Shown: one piece after another, positions 26,021-33,775 of the stretch
How positions within the stretch are numbered: position 1 is the stretch's first letter
Layout of the letters: each line of letters begins with the position of its first letter
From: Rhodoferax sp. OV413
GTDB taxonomy: Bacteria; Pseudomonadota; Gammaproteobacteria; Pseudomonadales; Pseudohongiellaceae
DNA: 64,000 bases
Direction of reading: 5' to 3'
Assembly (NCBI GenBank): GCA_943330915.2
Contig: CALQJO020000003.1
Location: 1-64,000 of the forward strand
Notes under the pieces: generated by a model
The model's input: only the letters and a program-made list of their open reading frames with translations
Databases searched by the model: none
What the model was told of the DNA's origin: nothing
Made by a program: the position numbers and the translations under genes

Positions 26021-27232
26021 TCAGAACTGCACGGCATTCATGCTGAATACCGCTGACAACATGGTCACTGTGATGCCACCCACCGCGATACCCAGCAACA
26101 AAATCAAAGCCGGTTGCAGCGCGGCAACAAAACGGTTCATCTGATTTTTGACAGACTGGTCAAAGGTCGCTGCGGTTTTCAGCAGAATACTTGCTGTGCG
26201 CCCCGACTCCTCACCTACACTCACCAGTTGATGCAGCAGTGTCGGAAAGGCGTCGGTCTTTTCCAGTGCTGCGCCCAGGCCAGCACCACCGCGCACATCT
26301 TCTTCAACCTGCGTCAGCAACCTCGCCAACTCTGTGTTTACCAGCACTTCCCGGGACACACGTAAGGCGCGAATCAAGGGTATGCCTGCCGCCATCAACG
26401 CGCCCAGCGTCCGTGCGAATACCGCACAGTCGCGGAACAACAGAAACTGCCCCAGCAGCGGTGTTTTGAGCAAGGCAGCATGTTTGGCCAGCCGGCGCTG
26501 CGGATCCTTGTCCAACCACTGCCACCAGCCGATCATGACCACAACGGTCAGCACCATCAACCAGCCCCAGTTGCTGACAAATGCGCTAAGTGACAATAAA
26601 AAAGCCGCGGAACCCGGCACGTCCGTCCCGGCATCCTCAAACATCACTGCAAACTGAGGGATCACAAACACCAGCAGCAGCGCAACTGACACAATGCCGG
26701 TTACCAACAGCACAATCGGGTAAACCATGGCAGCAACAATGGCTTGTCTGTTGCGCGAACTGGTTTCCAGAAAATCTGCCAGATCCGGTAATAGCTGATG
26801 AAGAATGCCGCCTTCTTCTCCGGCGCGCACAATGTTGACATACATTCTGGAGAACACGTCAGGGCGTGACTCCATGGCATCTGCCAGACTTTTGCCTTCC
26901 TTAACGTCGCGCCGTAAGCCGGCAACCAGCGTCTGCATGGCCGCTGATTCAGTAATCCCTTCCAACATACGCAGGGCTTTATCCAGCGGAACACGGGCAT
27001 CCACCAGTGTTCTCAGGCCCGTCGTAAAGTCCATCAGATCAGAGGTTTTTACTTTGCCATATCGGGTTCTGGCCTGACGGGTTTCATGCCGGGTGAGTGT
27101 CAATTTGACGGGTGTCAGTTTACGGGCCTGTAACAAGCGGACCGCATCGCGTTCTGACTCGGCGGAGATTTCACCGTGCTGAGTCTGCCCCTGGCTGTCA
27201 AAAGCCTGATACAAAAAGTGCGTCAAACTCAT
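26021..27232 (-). CDS. gspF: Type II secretion inner-membrane platform protein GspF
   Basis: This 403-residue protein has two GspF/PilC cytoplasmic helical domains and three transmembrane helices (about 170-190, 220-240, 375-400). Family motifs are visible: TTGLRTLVDARVPLDKAL, and the repeat FARTLGALMAAGIPLIRAL. It is the inner-membrane platform that couples GspE to pseudopilus assembly. Its start overlaps gspE by 4 bases. Confidence 0.94.
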   Translation of the reverse strand: MSLTHFLYQAFDSQGQTQHGEISAESERDAVRLLQARKLTPVKLTLTRHETRQARTRYGKVKTSDLMDFTTGLRTLVDARVPLDKALRMLEGITESAAMQTLVAGLRRDVKEGKSLADAMESRPDVFSRMYVNIVRAGEEGGILHQLLPDLADFLETSSRNRQAIVAAMVYPIVLLVTGIVSVALLLVFVIPQFAVMFEDAGTDVPGSAAFLLSLSAFVSNWGWLMVLTVVVMIGWWQWLDKDPQRRLAKHAALLKTPLLGQFLLFRDCAVFARTLGALMAAGIPLIRALRVSREVLVNTELARLLTQVEEDVRGGAGLGAALEKTDAFPTLLHQLVSVGEESGRTASILLKTAATFDQSVKNQMNRFVAALQPALILLLGIAVGGITVTMLSAVFSMNAVQF

Positions 27233-28701
27233 AACGCCGCACCTGCGCGTGTGACGCGCACCACTTCTTCTGGTGTGGTCATCCCCGCAGCCAGTTTCTC
27301 CAACGCATCTTCGCGCAGCGTTTTCATCCCCTCTCGGATAGCCTGTGCCCGAATCACATTGGCATCGGCTCCCACGGCAATTTCGTGGCGGATGGTATCG
27401 CTCATGACTAACAGCTCATAAAGTCCGATCCGACCCCGGTAACCCGTTTCACCACACCGCTCGCAGCCTGTGCCTTTGCGGGCCAACGGGTAATCCGATG
27501 CACTAACCTGCAGTACCTGTGCCTCATCCGGCGTCAAGGAGTGTAGCGTGGCACAATGATTACAAATTCTCCGAACCAGACGCTGCGCCTGAATACACAA
27601 TAGACTGGAGCTGATGAGATAGGACTCGACCCCCATGTCCTGCAGGCGCGTGATGGCCGCTGCAGCATCATTTGTGTGCAGGGTTGAAAACACCAGATGC
27701 CCGGTCAAAGCCGATTCAATCGCAATATCCGCAGTCTCGTGGTCGCGGATTTCACCCACCATGATCACGTCAGGATCCTGACGGACAATGGAGCGCAATC
27801 CAGCCGCAAAATTCAGTCCGATCGCCGCGTTCGCCTGTATCTGCGTCACACCTTCCAGTTGATACTCGACAGGATCTTCAACCGTAATGATTTTGCTGCG
27901 CTGGTTATTGATCTTCTCAAGGGTGGCGTAAAGCGTTGTTGTTTTTCCGCTGCCGGTAGGTCCGGTGATCAGAATCATGCCGTGAGGCTGGTTGATCAGG
28001 TTTTGATAGGTCGAGAGAATATTCTGCGGCATGCCCAGTTGCTGGAGGCTGACAGCAGTGTCGCTGCGATCGAGAATACGCAACACAATCGACTCTCCGT
28101 GGACACCCGGCAGTGTAGAGACTCGCATATCCAGATTTCTGGAGCCCAATCGATAGTCGATACGTCCATCCTGTGGCAGGCGCTTTTCACCGATATCCAG
28201 TCTTGCCATTAACTTCAGGCGCGATGCCACCGCCATACTAATTCTTGCCGGCAAGCGGTCAAGCCGCTGCATGATGCCATCCACCCGGCAACGTACATCC
28301 AGAAACTCTTCTCCCGGTTCAAAGTGAATATCGCTGGCATTCAGATCAAGCGCACGCGCAAACATATGGTTTACGAGGCGGATGATCGGAGCTTCTGATG
28401 CCAGATCCTTGAGCGCTTCATCGTCTTCGAAACCAGACACCATCAGATCATCAGCGCCAGCGTCGATGGTAGGCGAGAGCTCTGCACGCCAGTAGCGCAA
28501 TAACCGTTTAACTTCATCTGCCTGCGACGGCCGGAAGCGAACGTTTGCATCGATTACAAAGCGGATGCGACTGCGTAACTGACTATCCGGCAGGCTCTCG
28601 AAAACCAGTTCTCTTGACTGGGCAAAGTCTTGTGCAGGTGCGATGCCTGCTGGCTCCAGCAGCTGGGTGAAAACAGAGAGTGAAACCGGCGTATCTGTCA
28701 C
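27229..28701 (-). CDS. gspE: Type II secretion assembly ATPase GspE
   Basis: This 490-residue cytoplasmic hexameric ATPase drives pseudopilus assembly. An N-terminal GspL-binding domain precedes the ATPase core with Walker A (GPTGSGKTTTLY), the Asp box, Walker B (IMVGEIRDHETADIA) and the His box (STLHTNDAAAAI). A C-terminal zinc finger is formed by two CxxC pairs (CNHC, CERC). It overlaps both gspM upstream and gspF downstream by 4 bases. Confidence 0.95.
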   Translation of the reverse strand: MTDTPVSLSVFTQLLEPAGIAPAQDFAQSRELVFESLPDSQLRSRIRFVIDANVRFRPSQADEVKRLLRYWRAELSPTIDAGADDLMVSGFEDDEALKDLASEAPIIRLVNHMFARALDLNASDIHFEPGEEFLDVRCRVDGIMQRLDRLPARISMAVASRLKLMARLDIGEKRLPQDGRIDYRLGSRNLDMRVSTLPGVHGESIVLRILDRSDTAVSLQQLGMPQNILSTYQNLINQPHGMILITGPTGSGKTTTLYATLEKINNQRSKIITVEDPVEYQLEGVTQIQANAAIGLNFAAGLRSIVRQDPDVIMVGEIRDHETADIAIESALTGHLVFSTLHTNDAAAAITRLQDMGVESYLISSSLLCIQAQRLVRRICNHCATLHSLTPDEAQVLQVSASDYPLARKGTGCERCGETGYRGRIGLYELLVMSDTIRHEIAVGADANVIRAQAIREGMKTLREDALEKLAAGMTTPEEVVRVTRAGAAL

Positions 28702-29303
28702 GACTCGTCCTCCGATGACACACTTGGCGGGATACGACTGAAACCGACGACGGTAATCTCACCGATGTATTGACTGCGGTTCCCGCGCAAATCAAAGCGG
28801 CTCACCCCCAAAAAGGGCTGCGACTGTTTTAACGCATTAAGGAAGCGCAATGTGCTGTTCTGATCTTCCAGCGCAAAGGACATGGTTTGCTCTACCATCA
28901 ACCATTCAGCCGAAATGCTGGTTTCTGCAAGGCTGACGGAGGTGATCATTACGCCGTTTTCAGCACCAATTTCGCGGGCCTGCCTTTGTATGGCTGCCGC
29001 CAGCAGCGCTGAAGAATCTGCGAGAAACAGGCTCGACTCTAGCGGTGGCAGACGCTGCTCTACATCAGCGCTGCGCTGCGCCCAGTCGGGAGCACTGCTG
29101 ATCAGCCGCTGCTCTCTCTCAATATCTGCGCGCAGACCGTCCAACTGCTGACCGCGTGAATCATAGAAATTCAACAACGCGGGCAGGCCATTGGTGAGCA
29201 AAAATATGACCGCAACAAACAACGCCAAAACCAGAATGCGTTTTTCTCTGGTTTCCAACGGACGACGCAGCCCAATATCTGGCATTTTTTTCATCAGTGA
29301 CAT
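28698..29303 (-). CDS. gspM: Type II secretion protein GspM
   Basis: I place the start at ATG 29303 (MSLMKKMP), which overlaps the gspL stop (TGATG); the track ORF begins at 29327. The product has 201 residues. One transmembrane helix near the N-terminus (LVLALFVAVIFLLTN) is followed by a coiled coil and a ferredoxin-like periplasmic domain (IQRQAREIGAENGVMITSV). The sequence is weakly conserved, as usual for GspM; assignment rests on architecture and place between gspL and gspE. Confidence 0.85.
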   Translation of the reverse strand: MSLMKKMPDIGLRRPLETREKRILVLALFVAVIFLLTNGLPALLNFYDSRGQQLDGLRADIEREQRLISSAPDWAQRSADVEQRLPPLESSLFLADSSALLAAAIQRQAREIGAENGVMITSVSLAETSISAEWLMVEQTMSFALEDQNSTLRFLNALKQSQPFLGVSRFDLRGNRSQYIGEITVVGFSRIPPSVSSEDES

Positions 29304-30700
29304 CAGCGTGGCTCCGGGAAATGCCATTCGCGATACGCAGAAAAGTTCACTGTGCTTAATCTCAGGTCGATGAAGTAGCGATTGTTATTGGTGGCGCGCG
29401 CAAAATCCACTTCGGTAAACATCGGATTCTGTTCCAGCTGCTCCAGAATATTCTGGGGATCAGGGCTTTCTCCTTCGATACTTAACAATCCCTCATCCAG
29501 CGCGAATGCACTCAGTAATCCCGGATTGATCACTGGCTGCAGCGTCTGCAATACCAGGCCAACATCCTGCTCGGGAAACTCATTAAAGGTCCCCCAATCA
29601 TTTTCAAAGTCCCGCACCACCGCCTGATCTGCACGCGCAGCTAATGACTGCTCTTGCACGCGATCAAGTTCGGCATTAAGGCGAAACAACTGAAACGACT
29701 GCCAGACAAACGGCAAACTGACGGCCAGTACTGCGGCGGCGGCCACTTTAAGCAGCTCTTTTCGCAACTTGCCTTGCTCTAGCTGATGGCGTGCAGACAA
29801 CGCGGCTTCGGGGAAAACGCCGGCAGCAGCCAGGCTTGCCAATTTGCCAGACTGACCGGGGAGATGGCCGGACTTAAACGGGTTGTATCGGAGATAATCG
29901 GCGGCAGCACGCAGTAGCAGGATGTTCTGCGCCGGGAAATCTGCGCCGCGCTCCTGAAGAAACGTCTGGTACACCTCAGGCTGCACACGATCACTTGCCG
30001 AACATTGGATACACGTCATCAATCCGTGCCGGTTGTGTTGGAACACCGTGGTGAGCTGTTGATCTTCATCCTCTATCGCGGACAAGGACTGAACTGACGC
30101 GCCGTTATCCGCAACTGAACTCATTAACTGTTCGGCAAACAGTGCCAGCCTCGGCACCACAGAGGCAAGGAATATCCTTTTTGATGAAAATGCCTTAAAT
30201 AGGCTTTCGGTTCGCTCTGTCGGCAGCCAGGCAGCCAGGCCGGCTGACACTAAAGATATCGCCTGTTGTTGACCAGGTATAAACCCGACATTCAGTGTTT
30301 TCTCAAATTCCGGCAATACTGTCATTGCCTGCAACTGTAATGCAGAACGTTGCAGATCCAGGCCGGCTGGGGGCAGGGTTGTTTCGCTGATATAAAATTC
30401 TGAGGGTGGTAACAGTAAGATGCACACTTTTTCTGTTTGTGCGCTGTCCATCAGCAGCGAGGCAGCAGCTTCTGCCAACTCAGTCGCAGAAAAAGCACCA
30501 TGCGTGATTGAACTGATTTCCGAGTCTGATTCAGAGCGGGATACCTGGGTGGAGCGTCCACTGTGCAGATCTACCATCTGATCTTCAAACAACAGGAGTG
30601 CGACATTGACCTTGTTCGCCATCGAAACACACACGTTTGCATGTCGGGCAAAACTGCCACGCAGCTCCTGCAGCTTCTCGCTTACTGTGCTCAAATGCAT
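29303..30700 (-). CDS. gspL: Type II secretion protein GspL
   Basis: This 465-residue protein starts at 30700 with AGGG 8 bases upstream. A cytoplasmic actin-like domain (about 27-310; CILLLPPSEFYISET) is followed by one transmembrane helix (about 325-345; AAAAVLAVSLPFVWQSF) and a small periplasmic ferredoxin-like domain. It recruits GspE to the membrane and binds GspM. It is the first gene of the type II operon here; no gspC precedes it. Confidence 0.85.
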   Translation of the reverse strand: MHLSTVSEKLQELRGSFARHANVCVSMANKVNVALLLFEDQMVDLHSGRSTQVSRSESDSEISSITHGAFSATELAEAAASLLMDSAQTEKVCILLLPPSEFYISETTLPPAGLDLQRSALQLQAMTVLPEFEKTLNVGFIPGQQQAISLVSAGLAAWLPTERTESLFKAFSSKRIFLASVVPRLALFAEQLMSSVADNGASVQSLSAIEDEDQQLTTVFQHNRHGLMTCIQCSASDRVQPEVYQTFLQERGADFPAQNILLLRAAADYLRYNPFKSGHLPGQSGKLASLAAAGVFPEAALSARHQLEQGKLRKELLKVAAAAVLAVSLPFVWQSFQLFRLNAELDRVQEQSLAARADQAVVRDFENDWGTFNEFPEQDVGLVLQTLQPVINPGLLSAFALDEGLLSIEGESPDPQNILEQLEQNPMFTEVDFARATNNNRYFIDLRLSTVNFSAYREWHFPEPR

Positions 30701-30736
30701 TGAGTGATCCCTGTTATTTTTGCTGCACGATGCCGG

Positions 30737-30742
30737 ATTATA
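30737..30742 (-). promoter_or_regulatory. Predicted -10 element of the type II secretion operon
   Basis: The minus strand reads TATAAT, 36 bases upstream of the gspL start. +1 would be near 30730. No convincing -35 hexamer is visible at 16-18 bases. The rest of 30743-31006 shows no gene that I can support. Confidence 0.45.
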
Positions 30743-31006
30743 CGCAGAACAAGACCCGGATTGTTTTGCTGATCACGAGTCAGGCGTCGCGCTACAGGGC
30801 AGTAAGACGCCTTCTTGTGGAGAAAAGTTTGACCTGCCGTTAACGATCATTGTGCACAGGATTGCGCCCATTTCCCTTGCCTCTGTTAAAGAGCCTTGTC
30901 CGCTCTGTCAAAAATGGGATTGCGGACTGTCCTTTCGCATGGCTTCCTCTTTCAGAGCGCTGAATTGTGGTCTTGATACCCTGAATCTGCGTGTGGATCG
31001 TGCCAT

Positions 31007-31586
31007 CTAATTCTGCCTCTGCAGCAGAATTTGCTCAAGGATGGCGACAACGTCATACCAGTTTAATCCTTTAATCACGCTGCGCCTGATCGACTCCCTT
31101 TCGATGAGTTCTGGCCCAACCTGCCGAGATGAAAATTTGCTGTTGTCTTCGGGCTGGAGGGGCAACTCCTGTCGCAGTCCATTGTTCAGGCCAACAGACA
31201 TGGACGCATTTACCACATTATCGTGGCTGCTTTTGTTTCTCTCGACAGACGCATTGATTATATCAGCGGGGTGCACGGACTTTTCAGGCGGCTACGGCAG
31301 TTCAGAGAGTTCAGTGTTTGTGTTCTCGAATGCGTGACTGTTCGATTTGTTCGAGCAGTCTTTCAAGACCAGCCTCCCGATCATCGCCACGAAGGCTCGC
31401 GCGAAGAACTGCCAACTGCTTATCGAGTCGCAGGTCGTGGCCGGCCAGACTCTCGCCGAAAACACCATGCCTGAGAAGTTTAATGCGGGCGGTTAAGGAT
31501 TTGTCACTAATTTCATGCTCTTCAAGAGCATCAAGAAATTTGAGCTTCCAGCGCTGCGCCTATTCATCCGGCATTCGCTGAACCAT
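31007..31586 (-). pseudogene. Decayed N-terminal relic of a GGDEF diguanylate cyclase gene
   Basis: GGAGG and ATG (31586) open a frame with an in-frame TAG at codon 9 (31560-31562). Past it the frame continues sensibly (AQRWKLKFLDALEEHE, then AGLERLLEQIEQ) to a stop at 31311. A +1 shift picks up the next part, with one further TAG, down to GLNWYDVVAILEQI (31007; the 89-residue track ORF). These segments resemble the helical N-terminal region of the GGDEF protein that, as I recall, lies beside dsbA in Pseudomonas (PA5487, DgcH type). The catalytic GGDEF part is absent. Nonsense, frameshift and truncation together indicate a dead gene; restart translation is unlikely. Confidence 0.7.
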
Positions 31587-31613
31587 GAGCCTCCAACCCT
31601 GATTGAATACTAC

Positions 31614-31640
31614 GCCGGCCGATCAAAGTGATCTGCCGGC
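31614..31640. terminator. Hairpin downstream of dsbA
   Basis: GCCGGCCGATCA, AAG and TGATCTGCCGGC form a 12-base stem with one mismatch and a 3-base loop, 11 bases past the dsbA stop. No T-run follows on the minus strand, so intrinsic termination is uncertain. Confidence 0.4.
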
Positions 31641-31650
31641 GCATCTAAAA

Positions 31651-32295
31651 TCAGCGCGCAGCTCGCTCCCTTGCGACCAGAAAATCGACGATGGTAAGCA
31701 TGTCCTGCTGCGTTGTTACCGCATCATTGGTTGTTACTAGATACTTGCCGTTGACAATCACATTCGGCGTGCTGCGTATCTGGTAGTCACTCATGCGTTG
31801 CTCCGCCTGGTTGACCTTGGTCTGAACGGGGAAGGAATTAAATGCTCGTAAAAAATCTTCTTCACCTACACCGTGGAGCGCAAACATATCAGCAAGCTGT
31901 CGCTCATTCTGCAAGCGATTGTTCTCAAGGTTAATCGCTTCAAATATCGGTGTATGAACTTTATCGACCACGTTCAGGCTTTCTGCTGTGTAATACGCTT
32001 GAGCATGTATCTTCATCATCTCATTCCAGATAGCTGGAAAACGCAGGTAATCAACGTCGTCATCGGCATTGTGCGCCCAGTCGTCTACCAATGGCTGAAA
32101 GCGGAAACAGTGCCCACATCCATACCAGAATACTTCCAGCACTTCGATCTTCTCAGGATTATTGGTCCTGACTGCTGCGGGCAGTTCCTCAAAGTGGGTT
32201 CCGGCAACATACAGCGCCGGTTGTGCCTGAAGGTTCGATGCCATGAACGACAGCATTACTGCAGCGCCAGCATACTTGATTATTGATTTGATCAT
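31651..32295 (-). CDS. dsbA: Thiol:disulfide interchange protein DsbA
   Basis: This 214-residue periplasmic oxidase has a signal peptide (about 1-24). The thioredoxin fold carries the redox motif CGHC (WYGCGHCFRF), an inserted helical domain, and the cis-proline loop STPNVIVNG. It introduces disulfides into exported proteins, which is relevant to the Cys-containing exported proteins and secretins here. It lies 76 bases downstream of the cytochrome c4 gene in the same orientation. Confidence 0.94.
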   Translation of the reverse strand: MIKSIIKYAGAAVMLSFMASNLQAQPALYVAGTHFEELPAAVRTNNPEKIEVLEVFWYGCGHCFRFQPLVDDWAHNADDDVDYLRFPAIWNEMMKIHAQAYYTAESLNVVDKVHTPIFEAINLENNRLQNERQLADMFALHGVGEEDFLRAFNSFPVQTKVNQAEQRMSDYQIRSTPNVIVNGKYLVTTNDAVTTQQDMLTIVDFLVARERAAR

Positions 32296-32371
32296 TGTCG
32301 TCTCTCCGATTCGGTTCCTGTAGCGCCAGTAGACCGCGTCCAGACTGAATATTTGCTGAACGCGGAGGTAA

Positions 32372-32983
32372 TTAATTCAGACCGGAAATATAACTCGCCA
32401 GCGCTTCTATTTCAGCGTCTGTGAGGCGTTCGGCCACAATACGCATTGGCGCAGAGTCGCCATCGTTGTTACGGGTGCCAGAGCGAAATGCTTTCATCTG
32501 GGTCAAAATGTACTCCGCATGCTGGCCACCGAGTGCAGGAAAACCGGCTTGGGCAACGCCACTGCCATCAGGTGAGTGACACGCTGAACAAGCAGCAACT
32601 CCCAGCTCTTCAACTCCTCCTCTGTAAATACGCTGGCCTAACTCGATCAAATCAGGATTTGCACCGTTGACGGTAACTTCCTTCGACGCATAGAACGCAG
32701 CGATATCTGCAAGATCCTGATCATTAAAATTATCAAGCAGTCCCGTCATCATCGCAATCGAGCGGGCGCCGGACTTAACGTCCAGCAATTGTTTTAATGT
32801 GTATCGCTCATTCTGTCCTGCCAACTTTGGATTGCTGCCAATGGCACTATTGCCATCTGCCCCATGGCACGCTGCGCATACCGCGACTTTACTTTCGCCT
32901 GCTGTTGGGTCGCCATCAGCGTAGACATTTAAGCTGGTGACAGCCATAAGAATTGACGCCAGAGAAAACACTAGTCTTTTCAT
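32372..32983 (-). CDS. Diheme cytochrome c4
   Basis: I place the start at 32983 (MKRLVFSLASILMAVTSLNVYA), which gives a clean signal peptide; the track start is 33097. The product has 203 residues and two heme-binding sites (CAACH near residue 35, CSACH near 135), each followed by a class I cytochrome domain with an axial Met region (YASKE, ASYISGLN). It is a periplasmic electron carrier, likely donor to terminal oxidases such as the cox cluster at 43-48 kb. Confidence 0.92.
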   Translation of the reverse strand: MKRLVFSLASILMAVTSLNVYADGDPTAGESKVAVCAACHGADGNSAIGSNPKLAGQNERYTLKQLLDVKSGARSIAMMTGLLDNFNDQDLADIAAFYASKEVTVNGANPDLIELGQRIYRGGVEELGVAACSACHSPDGSGVAQAGFPALGGQHAEYILTQMKAFRSGTRNNDGDSAPMRIVAERLTDAEIEALASYISGLN

Positions 32984-33175
32984 GGAGAATCGTAGTTCCT
33001 GAACAGTGTATAAAACAGTATTTGAGTTACTTGGCAATCCCGATTGCTTTGCTGAGAGAGCGGAGAAACGGGACGCAGCGGCGGCAGAGTATATCACAGC
33101 TACTTAAGTTGTGTAGGCGCACTCTCAGAGGAATCACTGGCTTAGGCTATAGACGCTCCGGTAGAATGCCGCGCT

Positions 33176-33775
33176 ATGAATTATCAGAATGCAAAATTTG
33201 TCATCAGTGCCGCAAAACTGAGCGGCTGCCCGCTGGACAGCCTGAAAGAAGTCGCTTTTGCCGGACGCTCCAATGCAGGTAAATCCAGTGCGATCAACAC
33301 ACTTACACGTCAGGGCCAGCTCGCACGCGCCAGTAAAACGCCAGGTCGTACACAGCTGATCAATTTTTTTATGGTGGCAGAGGGCAGGTACCTGGTTGAT
33401 CTGCCAGGTTACGGCTATGCAAAAGTACCTTTGGCCGTCAAGGATAACTGGCAAGTCCACCTCGAACACTACCTGAACAAGCGTGAAGCATTGGCCGGCT
33501 TGGTTCTGGTTACGGATATCCGCCATGTGTTCAAGGATTTCGATTTGATGATGATCGACTGGGCACGGAATAATCAGGTTCCGCTTCACATCATTCTGAC
33601 CAAGTCAGACAAGCTCAAACGCGGCGCGATTCAGGACTCTCTGCGGGCTGCCCGGGATGTTATCAAAGACATCCCGATGGCGACCGTGCAGGAGTTTTCC
33701 TCTCTGAAAAATATTGGAGTTGATGCGCTGTCCGGAAAATTAGACACTTGGCTGAATACCGCAGAATCTCAGTGA
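33176..33775 (+). CDS. engB: Ribosome-biogenesis GTPase EngB/YihA
   Basis: This 199-residue GTPase has G1 (GRSNAGKSS), G2 (TPGRTQ), G3 (DLPGYGYA) and G4 (TKSDKL), and it assists large-subunit assembly. The length is normal. It is divergent from the cytochrome c4 gene, and its last 7 bases overlap the end of polA on the other strand. Confidence 0.95.
   Translation: MNYQNAKFVISAAKLSGCPLDSLKEVAFAGRSNAGKSSAINTLTRQGQLARASKTPGRTQLINFFMVAEGRYLVDLPGYGYAKVPLAVKDNWQVHLEHYLNKREALAGLVLVTDIRHVFKDFDLMMIDWARNNQVPLHIILTKSDKLKRGAIQDSLRAARDVIKDIPMATVQEFSSLKNIGVDALSGKLDTWLNTAESQ

Noticed and set aside
30720-31010. Plus-strand 96-residue ORF upstream of gspL
   Set aside because: No ribosome site or recognisable protein pattern; it runs against the gspL promoter region.
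31041-31581. Plus-strand ORFs over the dsbA-gspL gap
   Set aside because: They are antisense to the GGDEF relic, whose minus-strand reading gives coherent helical protein sequence.
33769-33775. engB/polA 3' overlap as a frameshift sign
   Set aside because: Both proteins have normal lengths and family C-termini; a 7-base convergent overlap is ordinary.
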